Assembly: GCA_900095095.1 (NCBI GenBank)
Contig: FMBT01000321.1
Span: forward strand, 62,001 to 126,000
Direction of reading: 5' to 3'
Source of the DNA: Fragilariopsis cylindrus CCMP1102
Lineage: Eukaryota > Bacillariophyta > Bacillariophyceae > Bacillariales > Bacillariaceae
DNA: 64,000 bases
In this document: positions 55,772 to 64,000 of the stretch, one piece after another
Numbering within the stretch: position 1 is the stretch's first letter
Layout of the letters: each line of letters begins with the position of its first letter
Made by a program: the position numbers and the translations under genes
The notes under the pieces: model-generated
Told to the model about the DNA's origin: nothing
Databases searched by the model: none
The model's input: only the letters and a program-made list of their open reading frames with translations

Positions 55772-58674
55772 AAATGTGGGACGGCGGACGGCAAAAGCAA
55801 CGATCTAGATCTGGATTTGCCAAACTTTTAGTCTTCCCGTGACAACTATATTACGGTCATCCGTCAGTCACCCATTACATTCAGTCCTGTGTGTGTGTGC
55901 GTGTGTTCCTTTGTGCTTGCTGCGGTGTCGTCGTTGTGGTCCTTCGTCTTCAACTAACTGCACACGAACACGAAAACGAACGATTCGGTATCATCATGCA
56001 TAGCATGCTACCCCGTACGCCCAAATCCTACATATCGGTATGGAAAATATTGCTGCTCTCGTTCATCCTCGATTCCACCACAGCATATCCGTCAATCCGA
56101 TTCCCATACACCGCACGAACGAACACACTACTACGCATCGTTTATCTTCGTTGCTATTGCTCTGCTGTATTTACTCTCTTCCTGTCACGTCTTTTCTTCT
56201 CCCGCGTCCGTGTCCGTCTCCCGGTCGTCAACACAGGTATAGTCTTCTGCTCATAATCCGTTCACTCATGCCAAAAAACGTTTTATTTTCCTTTCTTTGC
56301 CCGTCAAAACCATCACAACCGTCCATCCAAACAAATCAAAAAAAAAACAGAATTACGTTACAATTATGATTTTAATGTACAAGAAACACCAGATGATGCC
56401 ACTGAAATTGAAGCATTAACAAAAGCATTACAAAAAGAATTAGAAAAAGAAGAAAAGACCAAAGCAGTAGAAAAACCAAAGGAATATAAAAAATTTGTAC
56501 GATTCATTCCGAATCCTGATAAAGGTTCAGATGAACCATGGATTATTGGTAGTGATGAATGGGATGCGTGGTATGAAAATCCATTCCGACAACAATCGGA
56601 TTTATTAGATGATATTAATTTTAATGGTATGGGAACATGTCCAAATGCGAATGATACACATGGTATAATTGATAATTATGACGATGAACAAATGGAAGAA
56701 TCCAATGGTATGCAATTTTATTCGAAGATACCAACACCAGCTGATACATGGGAACCATTACGTACAAATTATTTAGCAATAACATCCACTAATATACCAG
56801 AATATAAAGAGGCACGGAAAGTATTTTCAAATAATATTGATGAACCATTAACAACCGGTTTTGAAGTACCAATTAAAATCAAATATAATGAAAAATTGGG
56901 ACGATCGGTATATGCTACCGAATTTATTAAAGAAGGTACCTATGTTTATAATCCAAAAAATATTGCGGAATTTCATCCACCCACTGATTTTCGAAAATTT
57001 ATTGAACGTATTAAGGATCCGGATTTTAATAATAATAATCGTCATATACAATCCTTAGCATGTGATTCTATTATCTGGTCGTCAATGGAAATTACGAATC
57101 GGTATGATAAAAAAGATAAAATGGTCTGTTTATCATTCGATGAAGGTTCCTTATTAAATAATGGTTTTACGAACTATACAGCAAATAATTTAATTAAACA
57201 TACCATTATGGAGAATGATAATGGAAAAAAGACAATTGATGAAGAACGTTTTACCTGCCGGGATCGTGGTTTTTATGCGAAACGTGATATTCAAGCAGGA
57301 GAAGGTACGTTACACTGTTACAATACATCTGTTTAAAATAAAGAAAGACACGATGACTACGGTTTGTTATTCGCTTGCTGCTTTTCCATTTTCGTTACAC
57401 GTCGTGTGTTCACTGAGCATTCTGCTGCTGCTTTTTTGCCTGCTGACTTCTACTCACAACTATTCTTCTACTTTTTCTTTCCTTGCTTCAATCTATTGTC
57501 AACAAACAATCACGCCTATACTATACTATACTATACTATACCATTCTTATAGAATTACGATATGCATACAATCCAAAAGATGATGAACCTGAATTGTACA
57601 AACCAACAATTGATGATTGGCGTACATTCCTTATCACAGGTGGTGAAGATGAATTGCAAGATTCGAAAAAGAAACAACCAATATTAGATTCAATTCATTG
57701 CTATGATGAATCGGATTCTGAATTTATTTATGGTAAGGACGATTGGAATGATTTGTTTGATTATTATGTATCAACATTTAAATCAAGTGAAACAAAATCA
57801 ACAATTCAAGAGGAGTATGACGTCACTGATACGTACAGTACAAGTGCATTTAAAGGTTATCCTATTGTAAATCATGATAATAATAATGGTATGGCATTCA
57901 TCCAAAACATGTACGAAGTCAAGTTCGATACCGACAACCACCGTCGTGCTGTATACGCCACAGAAGATATTCTCAGTGGGACACAAATTTGGCAACCATC
58001 TACAACTGTACAATTTTATCCGATGGTACAATATTATCGATTTTTGGAACAAATATTAGTGGCTGGTGATAATGCAATGGCATGTGATATAGTCAATTGG
58101 ACGTACAATACCAATGATGGTAAAATGTTATGTATTGCATTTGATGATATGTCGATGATGAATGGAATTGATATTGATTTTTCAATGAGCGGCAATGATA
58201 ATAATAGTATTGAACAAACCATTATGATGTCCAAGGTTAATATAGGATGGAAACCAACCAAAAAGGAATATAATTTATACACATATGACTTTGGTTGTCA
58301 AGATGGGGGTAGTTTATTTGCTACTCGTGATATTAAAAAGGGTGAAGGTACGTTTACTATTATATGATAATAATGATATGCCAACAAACTACTGCTGTAG
58401 TGCAACTTTGCAATGTATAATTCACTTTAAAATAATCCATAAACTCAAATCACTCACTACGATAAGTCACTCATTCACTCATTCACTCACTCACCCATTC
58501 ATTTCTTCTTCTTCGTGCTTTTACATTCCCACATTCCACCATTAATCAATACTACCTACTGCGTACGTACGTACGTACGTTCATTATACCTCCATTACAG
58601 AACTTTCGTATTGGAGACGAAAACCAAGTCCAGAACCACTTGGAGTCAACTCGGCTGCAACAAGCACGGAATAA
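53762..58674 (+). CDS. signal-peptide protein with three tandem SET-like repeats, five exons
   Basis: Exons are 53762-55085, 55325-55630, 56351-57304, 57553-58347 and 58601-58674. All introns are phase 1 with donor gtacgt, and the product is 1150 residues. A signal peptide with a Ser run leads to a charged helical region (to about residue 180). Three homologous units follow, near 382-552, 727-871 and 992-1133. Each has [GR]R[SA]V..TE.[FI] at the start, a [FY].P..[DQ][YF]..F[IL]E block, ACD..xW, and ends ..RDI..GEGEL.Y. This is the frame of a SET domain (GxG-like start, NH, final GE-L-Y). The NH pair survives in unit 1 (LFNHADPE, residues 493-494). It is NN in unit 2 (813) and NG in unit 3 (1065). 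Methyltransferase activity is doubtful; a binding role in the secretory pathway is possible. Confidence 0.7.
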
Positions 58675-59178
58675 ATAGAAGAACATTAAAAAAGAAGAGC
58701 AAGAAAAAAAAGAAGTAAGAAAAAGAAAAAAGGAACACACTCAACTACTAACTACTGTAGTCCCTCAAGAAAACTAAAGACTCAAAAAGAGATCTTCATA
58801 TATATATCACACGCATACTATTCATAGTCCTAGTATATGTTACATATACTACATTCATGTCATTTATACAAATATATCAGTTGAACTGGAAAACTAATAA
58901 AAGCTAGACAGTATACAAAACCTGATATATAATATTACAAAACAGAAATTAAAATTAAAAACAGATGCATCTTTCAGTAGTATACGCGTCTATATGTTTC
59001 ATTCTTATCTTAGCAACGATAACATTGAAACAGTACAGTACTAGAACCTATTATCTAGCGGTATGATGTGGCAAATTGTAGTGTACTTTCATATCTGCTT
59101 ATGAATCTAAGATATAGGTACAAATTCTGAGTACACAACTGGAAAAGCCATTATCTAGCATTCCTTCACTGACTACTG
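58675..59178. other. spacer between SET-like gene and gypsy copy 2
   Basis: This is AT-rich sequence with no gene. It includes an A/G-rich stretch right after the stop codon and ends at the LTR (gactactg|tgccatgccc). Confidence 0.55.
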
Positions 59179-59361
59179 TGCCATGCCCTAGACTAGTATA
59201 TAGGGAAGAGGCTTTCTATTGTGAGATAATGTATATTATAAGCATTAGTATTGGGTTCTATTCTAGAGAGCTGCTTCCATCGTAATGGATGCAGTTCTGT
59301 TAGCGATTGATTGTTATTTAGCGATGAATCACTAGTGAATTAAGTCCCATGAATGTGTGCA
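59179..59361 (-). repeat. gypsy copy 2, 3' LTR
   Basis: It is 183 bp, from TGCCATGCCC to GTGCA on the plus strand. Next to it lies the purine tract (ggaggagaatgcag on the minus strand), the same as in copy 1. Confidence 0.88.
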
Positions 59362-59410
59362 CTGCATTCTCCTCCGATCCATATTAAGTATTTCAAATAG
59401 ACTTCTATTG

Positions 59411-62400
59411 TCATTCAACTGTTGTGGTGGTAGGAGTGTCAAGTTTGCGATAGTATGGAGCAACCCTCCTAACATTGACATTTTTGATGTTTGTTGGGGA
59501 TTTTTCAATTAATATTGATCCATTGTTGTTATGTTTTATAACTTTATAAGGCCCTTCACGAGGTATTGCTAGCTTGCGAAGGATGCCTGGCTTCTTCAGG
59601 GTGATGAGGTCACCCTTCTGATAGATGTGAGGTACTCTGCTTGAGTTTTCTCTAATATTATTTTTGTTTATTTTTGTTTGTTTATTATTTTTGATTTCAT
59701 TCCAGTCAATTTCAGTTGATACTGGTGAAAACATATCTCTTCCAAACACTAGCTGTGCTGGTGAGTGTCCATGCGATTGATGATACGATGATCTAATTGC
59801 ATAAGCCACTGAAGAGAGGTATTCATCAAATGGATCTTCATTGTCAAGATCGATTGGTGTATTTTCTAAATCAAATGTTGCTAAACCATCACCTAATACC
59901 TGGTGTATACGTTCTAGTATAGCATTTGATTGAGGGTTCCAAGCATTACTTGGTTTTTGTTTTAAACCCATATTATCACAGAGTTCAGCAAACTCTGCTT
60001 TAAATTCAGTTCCATTATCAAATCCAATTTCTTTTGGGCGTGGGTATCTTGCTAACCACACACTGTCAAGGATTTGTTGGCATCTGTATGCTGTTGGAGG
60101 ACCATATAACTGCTGTTGTTCAAACCAGCCAGTAACTGGATCGACCATGGTCATTACGTGTACTTCATACGTAAAACCATTTGAGTTCACTACTGATTTT
60201 GGTCCCCAAAGGTCTACATTAACTCTATTCCATCGGATAGATTCTGCAGTCTTGGGTGGTAGTAGTGAGTACTTTTTCTTGCCAGCTTTCTTATACATCT
60301 GGCACTCGTGACAGGTCTTGACAAGCTGTTTCACCTGCTTGTTGAGCCCGCTCCAAGTGAATACTAGCTTGATTGTTTCAATCATGCGCTTTTCACCTGG
60401 ATGAATTAAGATATTATGATACCACTCTAATACAACTTGTTGTTTTGATTGGGGTACCAGGATTCTATTATTCTTGTGTATTAGTTTAATTCCTTCCACA
60501 GATTTGTATGTGTAGGTCGTTGAACTTGTACTGTTACTTGCTTTAATATGGCTGTCGACCATATTTACTAAGCTTTCATCATTCAGCTGTGCTGTTTGCA
60601 TTGATTGTAGATCTAATGGATATGATGATACGTTGTCTGAAGAAGTCATCAGTATGTTGTTATCACAGTCAAATCCATCTTCTGCGAAGTTTGATTCTGA
60701 CATAAACATGCAAAGATTCATCATCTTTACATCTTCATACTGTAGTCTCTTCTGTTTTTGTTCCCACACTCTCAAGTCATCAGCCTTGTCATTAAGATCT
60801 AATCTTGATAGAGCATCTGCAGCATCATTATCAATGCCTGCAATGTGGACCACTTTAGGATTATATTCTTCTACAAGGTTCCTCCACCTCATCATCCGTT
60901 GACTAGGCAATTTTGCATAGAGGAGATTGAGATGATCCGTGTGGACTGTTAAGTCCTGGCCACGAATGACTCCTGCAAAGGCTTTCAGACCTTCTACTAT
61001 TCCAAGGAGTTCCTTTTCACCAACAGTGTAATTTAACTGTGGATCACTGAGTTTTCTTGTATAGAATCCGAGTGGCTTGCCATCTTGTACTAGCGTGGCA
61101 CCCAGTTGGATGTCGCTTGCATCTGTGTACAGATGAAAGGGCTTGTCAAAGTCTGGAAATGATAACAGTACATCTGTTTTGATCATTTCCTTGGCTTTGT
61201 TGAATGCAGCTAGATGCTTTTCCAACATAAGAAATGGAATAGGACGCTTGGTACTGTTCTTCTTCTTTGTTGAAGCTGCTGCTAATTCATTCAGTGGGGC
61301 TAGAATATGACTTCTACCCCGGAATAGGTCTCTGTAGAAATTGATCATTTCTAGGAACCTTCGCAGTTGCTTTCCACTAGTTGGTGGTAGTATTCGATCC
61401 ATTGCTTCAATTTTCTTTGGCTGTGGACCGATACCTTCACTTGTTAGTTGGTAGCCAAGATATTCTACACTCTTTTGCATGAAGAAACTCTTTCGTAGAT
61501 TAGCCTTGAACCCTGCATCTTGGAGACGCTGGAGCACTTGCTCTACTTTCTGTAGATGATCTTCAGTTGATTCGTTTACTCGTTGAATCACCAGTATATC
61601 ATCGATATACACTAGTACATCTAGTCCTCTAAGTGTTTCTGTCATGATGGACTGAAACATAGAAGGTGCACAAGCAACGCCCATAGGCATCCTTAAATAT
61701 CTATACTTCCCCCAGGGTAGTATAGTTGCACATAGCTTTTGGCTCTCTTCATCAAGTGGAATCGTATAGAAACCAAGAGATAGATCAAGGGCCGTTGCAG
61801 ACTTGAATTTCTCAAGCTTTTGCAGTGTTTCATTGATTCTGGGTAATGGAAATGGATCTACTTCAACCCATTTGTTCAATTCCCGGAAGTCTGTAACGAT
61901 TCGAATATCACCAGTCTTCTTTGATACTCCAAAGGATGGTGAAGCCCAAGGGCTATCATCATGCCATGGAAGTTCTTGCAGTACACCGATGCTGACCATT
62001 CTTTCTACTTCCTTTTTAGCAATATATTCGTAAGCCTTGGGAAGATTGAAGTATCTTCCTTTATAAGGCACCACACCAGGTTTTAACTTGATGTGTGCAG
62101 GCTTACAGTGTTTGAGCGTACCCAAACCTCCACCAAAGAGACCCTTTTCGAACTTTCGGAGGGTCTTTTTCAGCTTGTCTTTGTTGGTAGCATCGATATC
62201 TAGATCATTTACCATAGCATCTATGTTGACCTTGGAGTAGTTGCATTCCAACATCTTGTTTTGTCTCTCTTCTGCTTCTTGTAGGAGAGGGCTATCGGTG
62301 TGCATGCTATAGAGCATGTTACAGGTGTTGCGACTGCGCAACTGACCAATAGTCTTTAGGGGGATCTTATCTTCATTCCAATGAATCTCTTGTTCCTTGA

Positions 62401-62866
62401 ATAAGATATTGATTCCCATATTCCATAGGAGATCATTCCCAATAATAACATCGTACTGTTGTTTTCTTGGGTTAGATGTTTCATCCACTTGGAACTTGTA
62501 TTCGATGGTTTGATTCTTCTGGTTTTCAAATTCAATCATCTTGAAGCCCACGCTAGCTGTCATTGACGAGTGGAAAGTGCTTCCATACGTCTCATACTTG
62601 ATAGTATTTTCCTTTGACAACTTGGTTCGTCGCTTCTTGTCTGTAAACTGTTTTAGTATCATTGACTTGGTACAGCCAGTGTCTAGGAGACAACGGGCCA
62701 TCGTATCATGTCCATTGACAATGATAGAGAGCAGGACCTCACAGTAGCGTCTTGCGCCATGTAGTGGTTTAGCTCGACTTGGATATAGTGTACCATCAAC
62801 AGTACCAACGAGTACCGGCGTAGGCCTGTGAAGGATTCGGCGCGGCTTCTTTGTTGCTGTTGTACT
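59411..62866 (-). CDS. gypsy pol: protease, RT, RNase H, integrase
   Basis: The frame opens right after the gag UGA. It runs 1151 codons to TAG/TAA-type termination at 59411, with 55 codons before the first Met (62701). The protease has CLLDTGCTKS. The RT has DFRELNKW, ATALDLSLGFYTI, RYLRMPMGVACAPSMFQ and the YIDDILVI box near 61605. RNase H has LYTDASD, GEKELL and HTDHLNL. The integrase has the HHCC zinc finger and NVDLWGP / FDNGTEF / ILERIH for the DDE triad, ending without a chromodomain. Starting at Met62701 would leave the protease without its N-terminal strand, so pol is more likely made as a gag-pol fusion by readthrough. Confidence 0.88.
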   Translation of the reverse strand, partial: STTATKKPRRILHRPTPVLVGTVDGTLYPSRAKPLHGARRYCEVLLSIIVNGHDTMARCLLDTGCTKSMILKQFTDKKRRTKLSKENTIKYETYGSTFHSSMTASVGFKMIEFENQKNQTIEYKFQVDETSNPRKQQYDVIIGNDLLWNMGINILFKEQEIHWNEDKIPLKTIGQLRSRNTCNMLYSMHTDSPLLQEAEERQNKMLECNYSKVNIDAMVNDLDIDATNKDKLKKTLRKFEKGLFGGGLGTLKHCKPAHIKLKPGVVPYKGRYFNLPKAYEYIAKKEVERMVSIGVLQELPWHDDSPWASPSFGVSKKTGDIRIVTDFRELNKWVEVDPFPLPRINETLQKLEKFKSATALDLSLGFYTIPLDEESQKLCATILPWGKYRYLRMPMGVACAPSMFQSIMTETLRGLDVLVYIDDILVIQRVNESTEDHLQKVEQVLQRLQDAGFKANLRKSFFMQKSVEYLGYQLTSEGIGPQPKKIEAMDRILPPTSGKQLRRFLEMINFYRDLFRGRSHILAPLNELAAASTKKKNSTKRPIPFLMLEKHLAAFNKAKEMIKTDVLLSFPDFDKPFHLYTDASDIQLGATLVQDGKPLGFYTRKLSDPQLNYTVGEKELLGIVEGLKAFAGVIRGQDLTVHTDHLNLLYAKLPSQRMMRWRNLVEEYNPKVVHIAGIDNDAADALSRLDLNDKADDLRVWEQKQKRLQYEDVKMMNLCMFMSESNFAEDGFDCDNNILMTSSDNVSSYPLDLQSMQTAQLNDESLVNMVDSHIKASNSTSSTTYTYKSVEGIKLIHKNNRILVPQSKQQVVLEWYHNILIHPGEKRMIETIKLVFTWSGLNKQVKQLVKTCHECQMYKKAGKKKYSLLPPKTAESIRWNRVNVDLWGPKSVVNSNGFTYEVHVMTMVDPVTGWFEQQQLYGPPTAYRCQQILDSVWLARYPRPKEIGFDNGTEFKAEFAELCDNMGLKQKPSNAWNPQSNAILERIHQVLGDGLATFDLENTPIDLDNEDPFDEYLSSVAYAIRSSYHQSHGHSPAQLVFGRDMFSPVSTEIDWNEIKNNKQTKINKNNIRENSSRVPHIYQKGDLITLKKPGILRKLAIPREGPYKVIKHNNNGSILIEKSPTNIKNVNVRRVAPYYRKLDTPTTTTVE

Positions 62867-62869
62867 TCA
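62867..62869 (-). promoter_or_regulatory. in-frame UGA between gag and pol, copy 2
   Basis: The codon context is Ser (agt), tga, Ser (agt). The frame is open on both sides, and this is the only stop between gag and the end of pol. It occupies the same place as the UGA at 12339-12341, so it is a candidate readthrough signal. Confidence 0.65.
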
Positions 62870-64000
62870 ACTCTTGAAGTACCTCTTTGCTTGCTTTTTG
62901 TATCTTTTAAGATCTGACGGATCGAAATTGATATTTCTTTCACTAGGATCAAAGCCAGCTGATGCTAATACATGCATCTGTTCTTTTTGATTCAATCCCC
63001 GCTTCCAAGAGTCTTCTTCATCGGAATCACTTGAATCGGAGCTTGCGCCTGATGCTTGCCTTGCAAACATGGCTTTCATATACTGCTTAGCTTCCTTGTT
63101 GAAGGTATTATAATTGTTGCCCTTTCGGCCACCATTATTTCCTCCTCCATTTTGGAGTTTCCAGCATTCACCTGCATGCCTCTTGCCACAGGTGTCACAC
63201 TCGCGCTTTTGCTTCTCTCCACCATTCTGCTTTCTATCTCTAGAAGAAGAAGAAGCAGTATTGGAAGATTTTCCTTTTCCTTTCTGCAGTTCGGCAATAT
63301 CTTTTGCTTGTTGCAGTTGTTCTTTTGCAAATTTTAATTGCTTAAGAATACCCGGTTCAATCTCCTTGAGTTTGGTGATTGATTGGGCGTATGTGTTGCT
63401 TTGTAAGCACCACCCATCATCGTGAAGTTTCATGAGATATACTGGAGATAACGCATATTCCAGTATTTCGCGACAGTTCTCTTCATCATATTTAGCAGGA
63501 TACAGATCTTTCTTGGCTCCTGCGTCCCACAGACACATGGGAAGGTACAGTTGGAAGGTGTCGAACCTTTTGCTCCATGCTGCTACTCCCAGTTGTGGTG
63601 AGATCTTCATATTTCGTATGGTTCTCTTTAGTTGAATGAAGCTCGATCTTCCGAGAGCTTCATTACCAAATATCTTGAGCTTAAGATGATACATACATTC
63701 TTCGATGATATGTGTTATCTTCTTTTTCTTTTGTGCTGCAGTTCCAGCAGTAAAGTAAGCTTCAATGGTAGCATCGTCAGGACAATCCGTTCTGATCTCA
63801 TCTCTGATTTTCTGATCTTCAATCTTATCAATATCTTCTGCATCCTCGTAGGACTCAAAAGCTGTTTCCACATTGCTTACGATTGTTTGTGCTTCCTTGT
63901 CAACAATCCTTCTAAGGAAGGTTAACCGTGCTGCTGGTGCAAGAGATACATTGATCTTGTCATTGTAGTTCTTGATCCATAGCATAAGCTGTTCTGGTGT
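62867..64000 (-). CDS. gypsy gag, 5' end beyond window
   Basis: The frame is open to the window edge; copy 1 shows that about 100 N-terminal residues are missing. The capsid-like core (FIQLKRTIRNMKISPQLGV, WSKRFDTFQLYLPMCLWDAG) precedes coiled LKFAKEQLQQAKDIAELQKGKGK. The zinc knuckle CDTCGKRHAGECW follows, with compressed C-x2-C-x3-H-x3-C spacing. An acidic tail (SDSSDSDEEDSW) leads to the UGA at 62867-62869. Gag packages the element RNA in virus-like particles. Confidence 0.87.
   Translation of the reverse strand, partial: TPEQLMLWIKNYNDKINVSLAPAARLTFLRRIVDKEAQTIVSNVETAFESYEDAEDIDKIEDQKIRDEIRTDCPDDATIEAYFTAGTAAQKKKKITHIIEECMYHLKLKIFGNEALGRSSFIQLKRTIRNMKISPQLGVAAWSKRFDTFQLYLPMCLWDAGAKKDLYPAKYDEENCREILEYALSPVYLMKLHDDGWCLQSNTYAQSITKLKEIEPGILKQLKFAKEQLQQAKDIAELQKGKGKSSNTASSSSRDRKQNGGEKQKRECDTCGKRHAGECWKLQNGGGNNGGRKGNNYNTFNKEAKQYMKAMFARQASGASSDSSDSDEEDSWKRGLNQKEQMHVLASAGFDPSERNINFDPSDLKRYKKQAKRYFKS

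Larger units (their letters stand above)
59179..64000 (-). mobile_element. Ty3/gypsy LTR retrotransposon, copy 2, intact as far as seen
   Basis: It belongs to the same family as 8917-14566. The 3' LTR, integrase, RNase H, RT, protease and most of gag are in the window; the 5' LTR and gag start lie beyond base 64000. No stop or shift is seen within pol, and all catalytic motifs are present. The element may be young and active. The only internal stop is the conserved UGA between gag and pol. Confidence 0.92.

Overview
The window looks like nuclear DNA of a diatom (stramenopile). The evidence is AT-rich intergenic DNA, short GT-AG introns, two families of LTR retrotransposon of the diatom type (a Ty1/copia element of the CoDi kind and a Ty3/gypsy family), a Pro-Ser-rich repeat gene with six-cysteine modules, two small secreted lysine-rich repeat proteins, and a long protein whose presequence resembles the diatom ASAF plastid signal. 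The species cannot be fixed from the sequence. No bacterial operon features, CRISPR array, rRNA or tRNA were found.

Layout. 1-4914 is the 3' part of a copia element with one frameshift and a proposed 3' LTR. 6.4-8.9 kb holds an intact GC-rich sulfotransferase-like gene, a C-terminal scrap of another, and a duplicated flank. 8917-14566 is a gypsy element on the minus strand, with both LTRs but three stop codons and a 263-bp deletion of the reverse-transcriptase core. It abuts a headless, decaying PS-rich/ShKT-like gene (14567-15790). 16.4-20.7 kb is an exostosin-family glycosyltransferase gene with an eroded 5' part. Then come a secreted surface-type protein (21736-22791), a broken 2OG-Fe(II) oxygenase (23632-24372), a silaffin-like repeat protein (24887-25321), a three-exon family-2 glycosyltransferase (25487-27945, minus), a second lysine-rich secreted protein (30252-30767, minus) and a small protein of unknown role (31830-32552). 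32.5-37.3 kb is gene-poor and contains a dimeric satellite. Two long low-complexity coiled-coil proteins stand head to head (37340-41080 minus; 42210-45086 plus). A 12-exon membrane protein with a class-3 lipase domain follows (47194-52446), then a 5-exon protein with a signal peptide and three SET-like repeats (53762-58674). The window ends inside a second, apparently intact gypsy copy (59179-64000, minus).

Working together. Several genes point to the secretory pathway and cell surface: the sulfotransferase, exostosin, GT2 enzyme, surface protein and two lysine-rich proteins. This would fit wall or exopolymer formation, but their proximity may be chance. Strongest leads: (1) both gypsy copies carry one in-frame UGA between gag and pol, suggesting stop-codon readthrough; (2) a triple SET-like array in which each unit ends at an intron of identical position and phase; (3) a silaffin-like precursor with repeated R-x-L sites; (4) a probably plastid-targeted disordered protein with six recurring aromatic motifs, divergent from a similar partner.
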